Origin: CAVUQH01 sp963774445
Lineage (GTDB): Bacteria; Myxococcota_A; Polyangia; Haliangiales; Haliangiaceae
NCBI GenBank assembly: GCA_963774445.1
Contig: CAVZFC010000016.1
Coordinates: 124,001 to 188,000, forward strand
Length of the DNA: 64,000 nucleotides
Direction of reading: 5' to 3'
The position numbers were made by a program, and so were the translations under genes. The notes beneath the pieces were generated by a model that searched no databases, was not told the DNA's origin, and saw only the letters and a list, made by a program, of their open reading frames with translations. Within the stretch, counting starts at the first letter, position 1, and every line of letters starts with the position of its first letter. Positions 55,937-62,764 of the stretch are shown one piece after another.

Positions 55937-56293
55937 CTACGGTGCGGTGGGCTCCAGGACGACGTCCACGTGCTGCGTTCGATCGCAGTTGCTGGTGTCG
56001 CCCTTGCACAGCTCGGCGAAGCTGGATTGATGGGAGCGGAACCCCGGTTTGGCCACGGTGATGGCGCAGGTCTTGGGATACTCGGTGCCAAGTCCGCCCA
56101 CGCTGGCCTCGCCGTTCGAATCGGTCATCGCCGCAACCGTGCCGAGGTCGTGGGTGTCTTGGTCCGGACAACCGGTCAGCACGAGGGCCGCATCCTGCAC
56201 CGGCTGGTTCGCCGGCGACCTGACCGTGACGCTGAGATTCCAGATCGGATCGCAGCCGGACGCCAACAACACGCACAGGAGAAACATCCTCAT
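55937..56293 (-). CDS. Small lipoprotein with a carboxypeptidase-regulatory-like beta domain
   Basis: The product is 118 aa. The N-terminus is a very short lipoprotein signal (FLLCVLLASGC). The rest looks like one CarboxypepD_reg/Ig-like unit: LSVTVRSPANQPVQDAALVL, then SNGEASVGGLGTEYPKTCAI and RSHQSSFAELCKGDTSNCDR, ending in VDVVLEPTAP. Four Cys may form two disulfides. Function unknown; such domains usually are spacer or adhesive modules. The ISKra4-like element begins about 60 bp upstream, so its promoter may have been changed by the insertion. Confidence 0.65.
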   Translation of the reverse strand: MRMFLLCVLLASGCDPIWNLSVTVRSPANQPVQDAALVLTGCPDQDTHDLGTVAAMTDSNGEASVGGLGTEYPKTCAITVAKPGFRSHQSSFAELCKGDTSNCDRTQHVDVVLEPTAP

Positions 56294-56350
56294 GGCAACG
56301 CCTCGAGCTGCAGCTGGGCGCGATCGCCGGAAGGGGTCGCGTGAGCACGC

Positions 56351-57955
56351 GGGGTGGCTGACGTAAGTCCGCGAAACAAGATCGCTTCGCGCGGGGCGCT
56401 GGCAAAGCTCGGCCCCGGATGATCTTCTCCGCTTGCAACAGCAAGGAGATCATCGGTGCCGAGCAACCTGCCGAAGCAGATCGAGAAGAGCGTAGCGAAC
56501 TTCACCGCGGTCGTCGAGAGCGAGATGGCGGCATGGACGGCAGCTCGCGACCCGGCTGCGTTTCGCGCGATGGAGCTTGCGGTCGCGGCGCACGGCAGGG
56601 AGCTCGCGGACGAGATCACGGCCCACGTGCTGCGCGCGGCGACGCGCGACCCGGCGCTGCAGGCGGAGACCTCGGACGGCGCACCGTCAAGGTCACGCTG
56701 CTCGGCGGCAAGCAGGTGTCGCTCGAGGTCGAGTACCTGAAGGCCAACCGACGTGCGTCGCCGCGCAGACGCCGCAACGGCAATCGCGGCAAGCGGGACC
56801 GGGTTGTATCCGGTGCTCGCGGCTCTCGGGATCTGGTTCGGCGTCACGCCCGCCGTCGCCGGCGAAGTCTGCCGCCAGGTGGCCGACAGCGACTCCGTAC
56901 GCACGGGCCGATCGGCGCTTGCCCGACGTGGGATCGTGATCGGTCACGGGCGGACGCTCCGCATCGTGAATCAGACCAGCCAGCGCGCGGTCGAGCAACG
57001 GCAGCGTTGGCTCGCGCGTGCGCGCGATGCCGAAGCCCGGTCCGGTCCCCTGGCGCACAAGCGCGTGGTCGTCGCGGTCAACGGCGGCCGGATCCGCGAA
57101 CGTGTGCCTGCTCGCAACGGCCGGCGCCGCGCCGCGACCGGGCACCGCGGCTACGGCACGCCCTGGCGCGAGCCCAAACAGCTGGTCATCTACGTCATCG
57201 ACAGCCGGACCGGCGCCGTCGATGACTCGTTCTGCCCGGTGTACGACGCGACCCTGGGCGATTGCGAGGTGATCTTCGACATGCTCGCCGGATATCTCAA
57301 GGCGCTCGGTGCGCACGAAGCCTCTCGCCTGATCGTCGTCGGCGATGGGGCCCCCTGGATTTGGGAGCGCGCAAAGACGCTGGCGGAGACCATCGGCCTG
57401 CCCACGCGCAAGCTCGTCGAAGCGGTCGACTGCTATCACGCCGTCGAGAAGCTGCACGCGATCGCCGACGTGCCCCGGTGGTCGCAGGATCAGCGCGACC
57501 GGTGGGTCACACGAGCCAAGACAGCCCTGCACAAGGGCGACACCGACCTGGTGGTCGAACTGATCGACGAGCTTGCCGTCGGTCGCCGCGCCAAACAGGT
57601 CGCAACCCACCGCGACTACTTCGTCCGCAACCACCACCGCATGCAGTACGCCGCATTCAAACGGCAGCACCTCCCGCTCGGCAGTGGCGCCGTCGAAAGC
57701 GCCGTCCGCCGCGTCATCAACCAACGGCTCAAGGCGTGCGGCACCTTCTGGCTCGAAGACAGCGCCGAGGGCATGCTCCTGTTACCCAGCTACCTCAAGT
57801 GTGGCCGCTTCGATGACCTCATCGACTGGTCGCTCGCCAGCGCTGCTGCATGGTGGCCCGCTGCGACCCACGCGCGCGATCTTGACCGAGGCCCGCTGCT
57901 TCACGCCGAGAACATCAATGCCTGACATCCGGAACCCTTTGGCCCACCGCACCCC
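56351..57955 (+). mobile_element. ISKra4-like insertion sequence, decayed (tentative ends)
   Basis: The transposase remnant at 56456-57925 is flanked by a possible imperfect inverted pair: GGGGTGGCTGACGT at 56351 and, on the other strand, GGGGTGCGGTGGGC ending at 57955. This gives about 1.6 kb, in range for the ISKra4 family. No target-site duplication is evident. The inverted pair is short and weak, so the ends are provisional. The right end abuts the toxin fragment. Confidence 0.6.
56456..57925 (+). pseudogene. ISKra4-family transposase, two frameshifts and a changed first catalytic Asp
   Basis: The N-terminal part (PSNLPKQIEKSVANFTAVV to LQAETSDG) runs to about 56675, where one base is missing. 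The next piece, RTVKVTLLGGKQVSLEVEYL, runs to about 56798, where one extra base occurs (GGGACCGGG). The long frame GLYPVLAALGIWFGVTPAVA then continues to 57925. ISKra4-type features include HKRVVVAVNGGRIRE, LIVVGDGAPWIWERA, VDCYHAVEKLHA and GSGAVESAVRRVINQRLK. In the family the first block normally has Asp-Gly-Gly; here it is Asn-Gly-Gly, so one catalytic acid appears lost. With the two breaks, it is almost surely inactive. It belongs to the element that precedes the toxin fragment. Confidence 0.85.
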
Positions 57956-58527
57956 TCCACTCCCCTGAAGACCGGCGATCGATCAACCAGATCGAGGACC
58001 ATCTCTCCGCGGGAAAGCCGCTCAATGCGGAGGATCTCCACTACCTGGAGGCGTGGACGGAGAACGAATCGCTCCTCGCTCCGATCGAGCCGAAACCGAT
58101 CGGGTTCAAGCCGCTTTCTCGCAAGGAAGAGGCGACACTGAAACAGAAGCTGAAGGAAAAGACGATCACTCAGGATGAGTACAAGCGACTTCAGTCCGAC
58201 AAGCGATTCAAGAAACGGCGCAGGGAGGCTGTCGAGAAATTCTGGAAGGCCGAGCGTCAACGGATACTTGATGGCCACCCGGGCACTCGCAAGTGGACAC
58301 AGGAGCAGCGTGCCGCAATCCTGCGAGGTGAAACACCCCGTTCTGCCGACCAGGCGATCGAAGGGCACCACCGATACAGTGCAAAAGAGTATCCTCACAT
58401 CGCCAATGATCCCGACATGGTCACCCCAGCAACCAAGTCCGAGCACAAGGATCGTTGGCACGGTGGCAACTATCAGAACACAACGCACGGCACGCCGCGC
58501 AACCCCGATGTGGAAGAGGAGTTCTAA
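57886..58527 (+). pseudogene. Orphan C-terminal nuclease-toxin domain (GHH/HNH-Endo VII type), no start codon
   Basis: The frame is open from just after the TGA at 57883 to the TAA at 58525. No ATG, GTG or TTG occurs in frame until 58417, inside the domain. From about 57956 it reads as a polymorphic-toxin C-terminus: a helical, charged lead (EATLKQKLKEKTITQDEYKR, KRFKKRRREAVEKFWKAERQ), then EGHHRYSAKEYPHIAND, VTPATKSEHKD, RWHGGNYQNTTHG and TPRNPDVEEEF. GHH with a later His and Asn pattern marks the GHH/HNH-Endo VII nuclease toxin class. The lower GC than its surroundings suggests transfer. It follows directly behind the ISKra4-like element, so its delivery N-terminus has been lost or never came along. 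Confidence 0.7.
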
Positions 58528-58530
58528 GCG

Positions 58531-58854
58531 ATGCTCCAGATCCGCATAGCTGTCACAAACGCCCCCCAGCGCAGCGAGACGCTTTCTATCCTCCGACACG
58601 CAACGAACAGCCCGCTCTCGGAGCTGAAGAACAGTTTGGGCACGGAGCGGCCGGTCTTTGTACTCGACTACTCGACGTTCGATTTGGAGGAAGCGATCGC
58701 GCAGACCCGCAAGCTCGTAGCCGATCTTCAACACGTGGGCGCCGAACTGCGAATCATGTACGTAGCCGACGATGAGTCCCCAGGCGATGAACTCACGCCT
58801 GAGATCATGAACAACGTACTCACGCGATGGACGGAGCGCCAAGAGCACGACTGA
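58531..58854 (+). CDS. Probable immunity protein to the adjacent nuclease toxin fragment
   Basis: The product is 107 aa. The ATG at 58531 starts three bases after the toxin TAA. The protein is small, acidic and of an alpha/beta type (MLQIRIAVTNAPQRSETLSI, RPVFVLDYSTFDLEEAIAQT, AELRIMYVADDESPGDELTP), as expected for an immunity protein that neutralises a DNase. No known family is recognised, so the call rests on position, size and charge. Its base composition is like that of the toxin piece and unlike the main genome. If only the immunity gene is expressed it may protect against kin toxins. Confidence 0.6.
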   Translation: MLQIRIAVTNAPQRSETLSILRHATNSPLSELKNSLGTERPVFVLDYSTFDLEEAIAQTRKLVADLQHVGAELRIMYVADDESPGDELTPEIMNNVLTRWTERQEHD

Positions 58855-59060
58855 TCGCCTGGCACCGAGCCCCCTGCCGGTCCATCCGCAGCCTTGGAGG
58901 ACCAGCCAACCCGTCCTGGCGTCAGGAGCAAGTGCGCTTTTCGGAGCTATTCTTCCAACTCAGCTCACTCGGTCACGCGTCTCAAGTCGTCGAAAACCTG
59001 ATCACTCACAAGCCACATCGTTCGAGCAGGGAACCCATGACGATAGCCGCAGGCGCATAG
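58827..59060 (+). other. Small open frame of doubtful coding status after the immunity gene
   Basis: A frame of 77 codons begins inside the immunity gene end and runs to 59060. The second half reads QVRFSELFFQLSSLGHASQV and ENLITHKPHRSSREPMTIAA, which looks more protein-like than the Arg-rich shadows in this window. There is no ribosome site or family match. It may be a remnant from the same transferred segment. Confidence 0.25.
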
Positions 59061-59088
59061 TGAAGAGAAGTAGAGAAGCGCGCATGAG

Positions 59089-60375
59089 CTACTTGAAACG
59101 ATAGGCGATTGTGAAGCTGGCAGGCACCGTCACCGGGATCATTCGTGGCGGCTCTGGATCACGCTCGTCGGAGAACAGCGGAGTTTCATGGACGGGAGCG
59201 GCGACGGCGACCGGCGACAGCCGTTCGAGCGAGAGGACCATCTTGTGCGGCTGCCACTCGTGGCGGTTTGCCCGGTTGACGGCGATCCCGGTGATCTCGA
59301 TGCCGTCGTCGAAGGACGCGTACGACGCGTTGTCGAAGAACGGCTCGGGGCGCAGAACGCCGTCGCTGATGAGCGTAAACCAGCGCGTGGGCATCGTGCC
59401 GCCGAACAGGGCGCTCCGGTTGAATCCGCGTACCGGAAATACCCGATTCCGCAGCGCATCCGGCGCCTCGGCCAGCACGTGCTCAGCGGCCTCGAAGTCG
59501 AGCACACAGCCCACGTCGGCAGCGGCGCGCATGAGTTGGTGCACTGCCAGTCGGGCGCCATGCTTACCGCCGAGATCGAGGTTCGCCAAGTTGTTCAACG
59601 CCACTTTCGACCGCTCGCAGGTCGCCACCGTCGGAGCCCTTCATCGCTGCGAGCCCAACGTCTGGGCCGTGTGTCTCGAGCACGGCGCTGTGGAGGATGT
59701 ACTGCTCGTAGAGGCTTTGCGTAGCGAGGCCCGTGGTCTTCTCGGTATCTACGTCTCCTTTGTCGTTGAGGGCGGCGCCGAATGAGCGTGCGGCGGCCAT
59801 TCCCTGGATGAGTGCTCTGTAATGTTGCGGATCCGCACCCTCGCGCGCCGGATGATGGCCCATGAGTTGTGAGACGTTGACCGCCACCCGAGCGCTGGCC
59901 GCGTCGCAGTAGGCGTTGGTCATTGCCCCGAGTGCATGCTTCAAGACCGTGACGCCCGTTCCCCGGCCCATGCCGTTCTGGATGGCGCCCGAGAGCGCCG
60001 CCTGGGCTGCGTTCGCGCCTGCCAGATTGACGGCCAGGCCCCGGAGCGCGATCGCGGCTGCTGCCGGATCGAATAGGACCTCTTTGGCAGTTGCCGCGAT
60101 CGCGGCGGGCGCTAGTTCTGGGACGAGGAAAGCGAGCACCTTGATGACATCGGTTGCGATTGCGACGCCAAATGACCTTGCGCTGGCCGGGTTGTCGAGC
60201 GCGTCCTTCAGTTGATCGTTGACGGCATTCTGGTAGCCCTCGTGCATCGCGGTACGGACCTGCTCGATCTCTCTGCGAAGGCGCATAGCGGCCGGGCCGG
60301 CCGGTTCTCGCGCTCGACGATCTCTGAAAGCTGAATCACCCGACGATCTCCCGACTCTCGCTTCTCCCGTTGCAT
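59089..60375 (-). pseudogene. Gene of unknown function broken by one or two frameshifts
   Basis: The main part begins at MRLRREIEQVRTAMHEGYQN (ATG 60286). A plausible upstream start, MQREKRESGDRRVIQLSEIV (ATG 60375), joins it only if one base is missing near 60290. The frame runs to about 59608, where an extra A in an AAA run breaks it; the next frame reads VALNNLANLDLGGKHG and ends at 59089 with VPASFTIAYRFK. The middle is Ala-rich and helical (LAFLVPELAPAAIAATAKEV, KHALGAMTNAYCDAASARVA). The C-terminal part has FPVRGFNRSALFGGTMPTRW and DGIEITGIAVNRANR. No domain is recognised. It lies next to the toxin/immunity pair, on the opposite strand, in a region of lower GC. The repaired size is about 400-430 aa. 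Confidence 0.55.
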
Positions 60376-60714
60376 CACGGCACCCGTCGGTTGAAAGAAA
60401 ACGCGCGAGGGCCAGGACAAAAGCTGCAGCGTAATCGCGCCCACGGAACCGCCGCGCGCGCCGTGGAACCGGTGGAACAGATCGGTGGAACGCCTGTACC
60501 ACCGATGTGACTGCGCGAGATTGCTGCCAGTCGCCGCCACGGGTGGAACACCGCGGCGAAACACCGCCGCACGCAGGCGCGTGGCGCCGACATGATTCCG
60601 GGTAGTTCCGCGGCGCGCCGGTCTGGAACGGCGGCTGCACTGGGCCCCGCCGTCCCCGGCGCAGGCTGCGTCGAGGGCTCCCTGCAACCAGCCCTCAGAG
60701 GAGTGCCTACCATT
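60376..60714 (+). promoter_or_regulatory. 339-bp intergenic region with repeated GGTGGAAC and a motif shared with 62615
   Basis: There is no gene here. The sequence holds three GGTGGAAC or GTGGAAC copies within 60463-60491 and another near 60544, and GTGACTGCGCGAGATTGCTG at 60507-60526. A near copy, GTGACTGCGCGTGATCGCAG, lies at 62615 upstream of the SpvB/TcB gene, preceded by the perfect palindrome GGAACACTGTTCC at 62597-62609. The distances from the end of the motif to the next start are about 186 and 128 bp. This may be a common promoter or operator. Confidence 0.45.
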
Positions 60715-62019
60715 ATGTGGAAGAAGCTGAGCCTAGTTCTCTTTGCCCTCGCCGTCGGCGCCAGCGGATGCGCCCAGCTCGACCCCGGTTCCGGCGACGG
60801 CGGCGGTGGCGGTGGCGGCGGTGGCGGTGGCGGTGGCGGCAGCAGCGACTGGCACCCGCTCTCGCTCCTCGAAGACGCCGGCGGCGTCGACCACTCGGCC
60901 GACGACGTCCTGGCCATCCGCTGCTCCGACGCCGACCACTGCATCGTCGCCACCCGCAAGCTCGGCGGCAACGGCGGCCTGTTCGAGGCCAGCGGCACCG
61001 AGGTCACCGACGTGCTGATCTCCGGCACCGAAGCCGGCACCCAGGCCGGCGACACCTCGCACTACCTCGGCTTCACCGGTTTCGACCGCGCCGGCGGCAA
61101 GCTGGTCGCCCGCATGGACAAGTCGATCGGCTTCCTGTCCGCCAGCGGCGACGGCAACAGCGCCGACCAGTGGAGCGTCACGCCAATCGGCAGCGACCTC
61201 GTCGGCCTCAACAGCCAGGTCATGTTCGCCGAGTCCGGCGGCTACTGGATCTACCTGCGCCAGGGCGTCGTCTACGGCTCGAGCGCCGGCCCCGGCGACG
61301 GCGCCAGCTGGACCGGCCTGTGGTCGCCGCAGACCATCCCACCCAACCCCGAGAACTACGACGACCTCAAGGCCGCCGACGACACCATCTGCGACAGCGC
61401 GCCGGTCGCCTCCGACACCGTGCAGCAGGCCCAGTTCGCCCACGCCTCCGCCGACCTCGGCGTGATCATCTACCCCGCCGTCGGCCTCAACCAGGGCGGC
61501 GCGTCGATGTCCAACTACGACGCCCCCGGCGTTTGCGTGTCGGTCGACCGCGGCAAGACCTTCCACCAGGTGCCGTTCCCCGCCGCCGACATCGTCAACA
61601 GCGACTGGGGCCCGCGCGCCATCAACTGCACCGACGACGACCACTGCTGGGCCTACAAGGCCTACCAGTTCGGCGACGACAACCGGTACCTCTTCTACAC
61701 CACCAACGCGAGCTCCGGCCTGAGCATGACCTGGACCCGCGGCGCCCTCCCCGACATCGACCTCAGCGGCGTCACCTTCCGCCAGGCCTTCTTCGCCCCC
61801 GACAACCAGCACGGCTGGCTCGTCGGCGACTTCGACAGCAAGGCGCCGCTCTTGTTCGCCACCAGCGACGGCGGCGCCACCTGGGAGGACCTGTCCGCCA
61901 AGGTGCAGTCGGCCATGGGCGACGGCGAGCTGTGGACCGGCGCCGCCGCCGACGCCGACCACATGTGGATCGGCGGCGAAAACGGCCACCTCCTCGCCAG
62001 CTCCACCGGCGGCCACTAG
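60715..62019 (+). CDS. Lipoprotein with a poly-Gly linker and BNR/sialidase-like propeller repeats
   Basis: The product is 434 aa from the ATG at 60715, with AGAGGAG about 11 bases upstream; the frame opens earlier but only as Arg-rich shadow. A lipoprotein signal ends at LAVGASGC. Residues about 26-42 contain a run of about 14 Gly before SSDWHPLS. The rest looks like a beta propeller with BNR/Asp-box features (VSVDRGKTFHQVPF, FATSDGGATWEDLSAKV) and several Cys (IRCSDADHC, INCTDDDHCW). Such propellers bind sugars or proteins at the surface. It shares a motif upstream with the SpvB/TcB gene. Downstream is a strong hairpin. The ligand is unknown. Confidence 0.7.
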   Translation: MWKKLSLVLFALAVGASGCAQLDPGSGDGGGGGGGGGGGGGGSSDWHPLSLLEDAGGVDHSADDVLAIRCSDADHCIVATRKLGGNGGLFEASGTEVTDVLISGTEAGTQAGDTSHYLGFTGFDRAGGKLVARMDKSIGFLSASGDGNSADQWSVTPIGSDLVGLNSQVMFAESGGYWIYLRQGVVYGSSAGPGDGASWTGLWSPQTIPPNPENYDDLKAADDTICDSAPVASDTVQQAQFAHASADLGVIIYPAVGLNQGGASMSNYDAPGVCVSVDRGKTFHQVPFPAADIVNSDWGPRAINCTDDDHCWAYKAYQFGDDNRYLFYTTNASSGLSMTWTRGALPDIDLSGVTFRQAFFAPDNQHGWLVGDFDSKAPLLFATSDGGATWEDLSAKVQSAMGDGELWTGAAADADHMWIGGENGHLLASSTGGH

Positions 62020-62027
62020 CACCCGCT

Positions 62028-62052
62028 CCCTCCCCCGCTCCGCGGGGGAGGG
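62028..62052 (+). terminator. 11-bp GC hairpin just after the lipoprotein gene
   Basis: CCCTCCCCCGC pairs perfectly with GCGGGGGAGGG around a TCC loop, eight bases after the stop at 62019. No U-tract follows; instead a GC-rich tail begins. It could end transcription, or be one of the common GGGGGAGGG-type palindromes spread in high-GC genomes. Confidence 0.5.
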
Positions 62053-62162
62053 CCGGGGTGGGGGCCGCTCTCCATCCCAACCCGCTCCCAACGTCCCCCA
62101 ACCCCGTACCCACCTCCAACCCTCACGCCCTCTGCATCCGCACTCCCCCCATGAGTGTCGCT

Positions 62163-62194
62163 CGTTCGAGTCGGGGTTTTGCCCGGCTCGAACG
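62163..62194. repeat. 13-bp stem hairpin with one G-T wobble, role unknown
   Basis: CGTTCGAGTCGGG pairs with CCCGGCTCGAACG around a GTTTTG loop. The only mismatch is a T-G wobble, so the structure is stable on either strand. It lies 75 bp upstream of the lipoprotein start at 62270. There is no terminator U-run. It contains TTCGAGTC and GGCTCGAA, which look like tRNA T-arm sequence, but no tRNA is present. Confidence 0.55.
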
Positions 62195-62269
62195 GGCGCG
62201 CTCGCATGTGTTACGCGCAACCTCCCCCGCACGCGATCGCCTCGCGCGCACCAGCAGTAAGGCCCTCTC

Positions 62270-62566
62270 ATGCGACGTCTCCCCCGTCTCTTGCTCCTCT
62301 GTGCATCCCTGCTCGCCGGCGCCGGCGCCTGCACCAGCAGCGACGACGCCAATTGCGAGCGCATCGCCGATCATCAGCTCGACCTGATGCTCTCCGCGCT
62401 GCCACCGCCGATGCGCAAGCACGCCGGCGCCGACATCGCCAAGCACCGCGGCGACCTCCAGCGCAAGTGCGAAGCCGCGCCGCCGCCCGCCAGCGTCGCC
62501 AAATGCAAAGTCGCCGCCCGCGACCTCGCCGCCTTCAGTCGCTGCGACGACGCACGCTCCCCGTAG
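62270..62566 (+). CDS. Small Cys-rich lipoprotein, unknown function
   Basis: The product is 98 aa. The lipoprotein signal LLLLCASLLAGAGAC gives the lipobox, then TSSDDANCERIADHQLDLM and, in the mature part, DLQRKCEAAPPPASVAKCKV and FSRCDDARSP. Four Cys follow the lipid-modified one and may pair. The composition resembles small myxobacterial lipoproteins with a conserved Cys pattern, but no family is recalled. It lies between the BNR-like lipoprotein and the SpvB/TcB gene, in the same direction. Confidence 0.65.
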   Translation: MRRLPRLLLLCASLLAGAGACTSSDDANCERIADHQLDLMLSALPPPMRKHAGADIAKHRGDLQRKCEAAPPPASVAKCKVAARDLAAFSRCDDARSP

Positions 62567-62596
62567 CGTCGGCGGAACAATCGAAACACGTCGGTC

Positions 62597-62636
62597 GGAA
62601 CACTGTTCCGCCACGTGACTGCGCGTGATCGCAGCC
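62597..62636 (+). promoter_or_regulatory. Perfect palindrome GGAACACTGTTCC plus shared motif upstream of the SpvB/TcB gene
   Basis: The 13-bp palindrome at 62597-62609 (GGAACA-C-TGTTCC) is followed five bases later by GTGACTGCGCGTGATCGCAG. The second motif recurs upstream of the lipoprotein gene at 60715 with three base changes, and a degraded palindrome (GGTGGAACGCCTGTACCACC) precedes that copy. The arrangement looks like an operator next to a promoter. It could be a binding site for a dimeric regulator. Confidence 0.45.
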
Positions 62637-62764
62637 CTCTCGTCCGCGGCGAAACCTCGGCCCGAAACAGATCGCACGCGCGCGCCGCCCGCCGTCACCA
62701 GATCTCGCGCACTTCCGTTCGCAAACTCGCTGGAACACCTCCTGCACTACGCCCCCCGGTCCCC

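Noticed and set aside
62163..62194. tRNA gene
   Set aside because: Only a T-arm-like hairpin is present, with no acceptor, D or anticodon arm.
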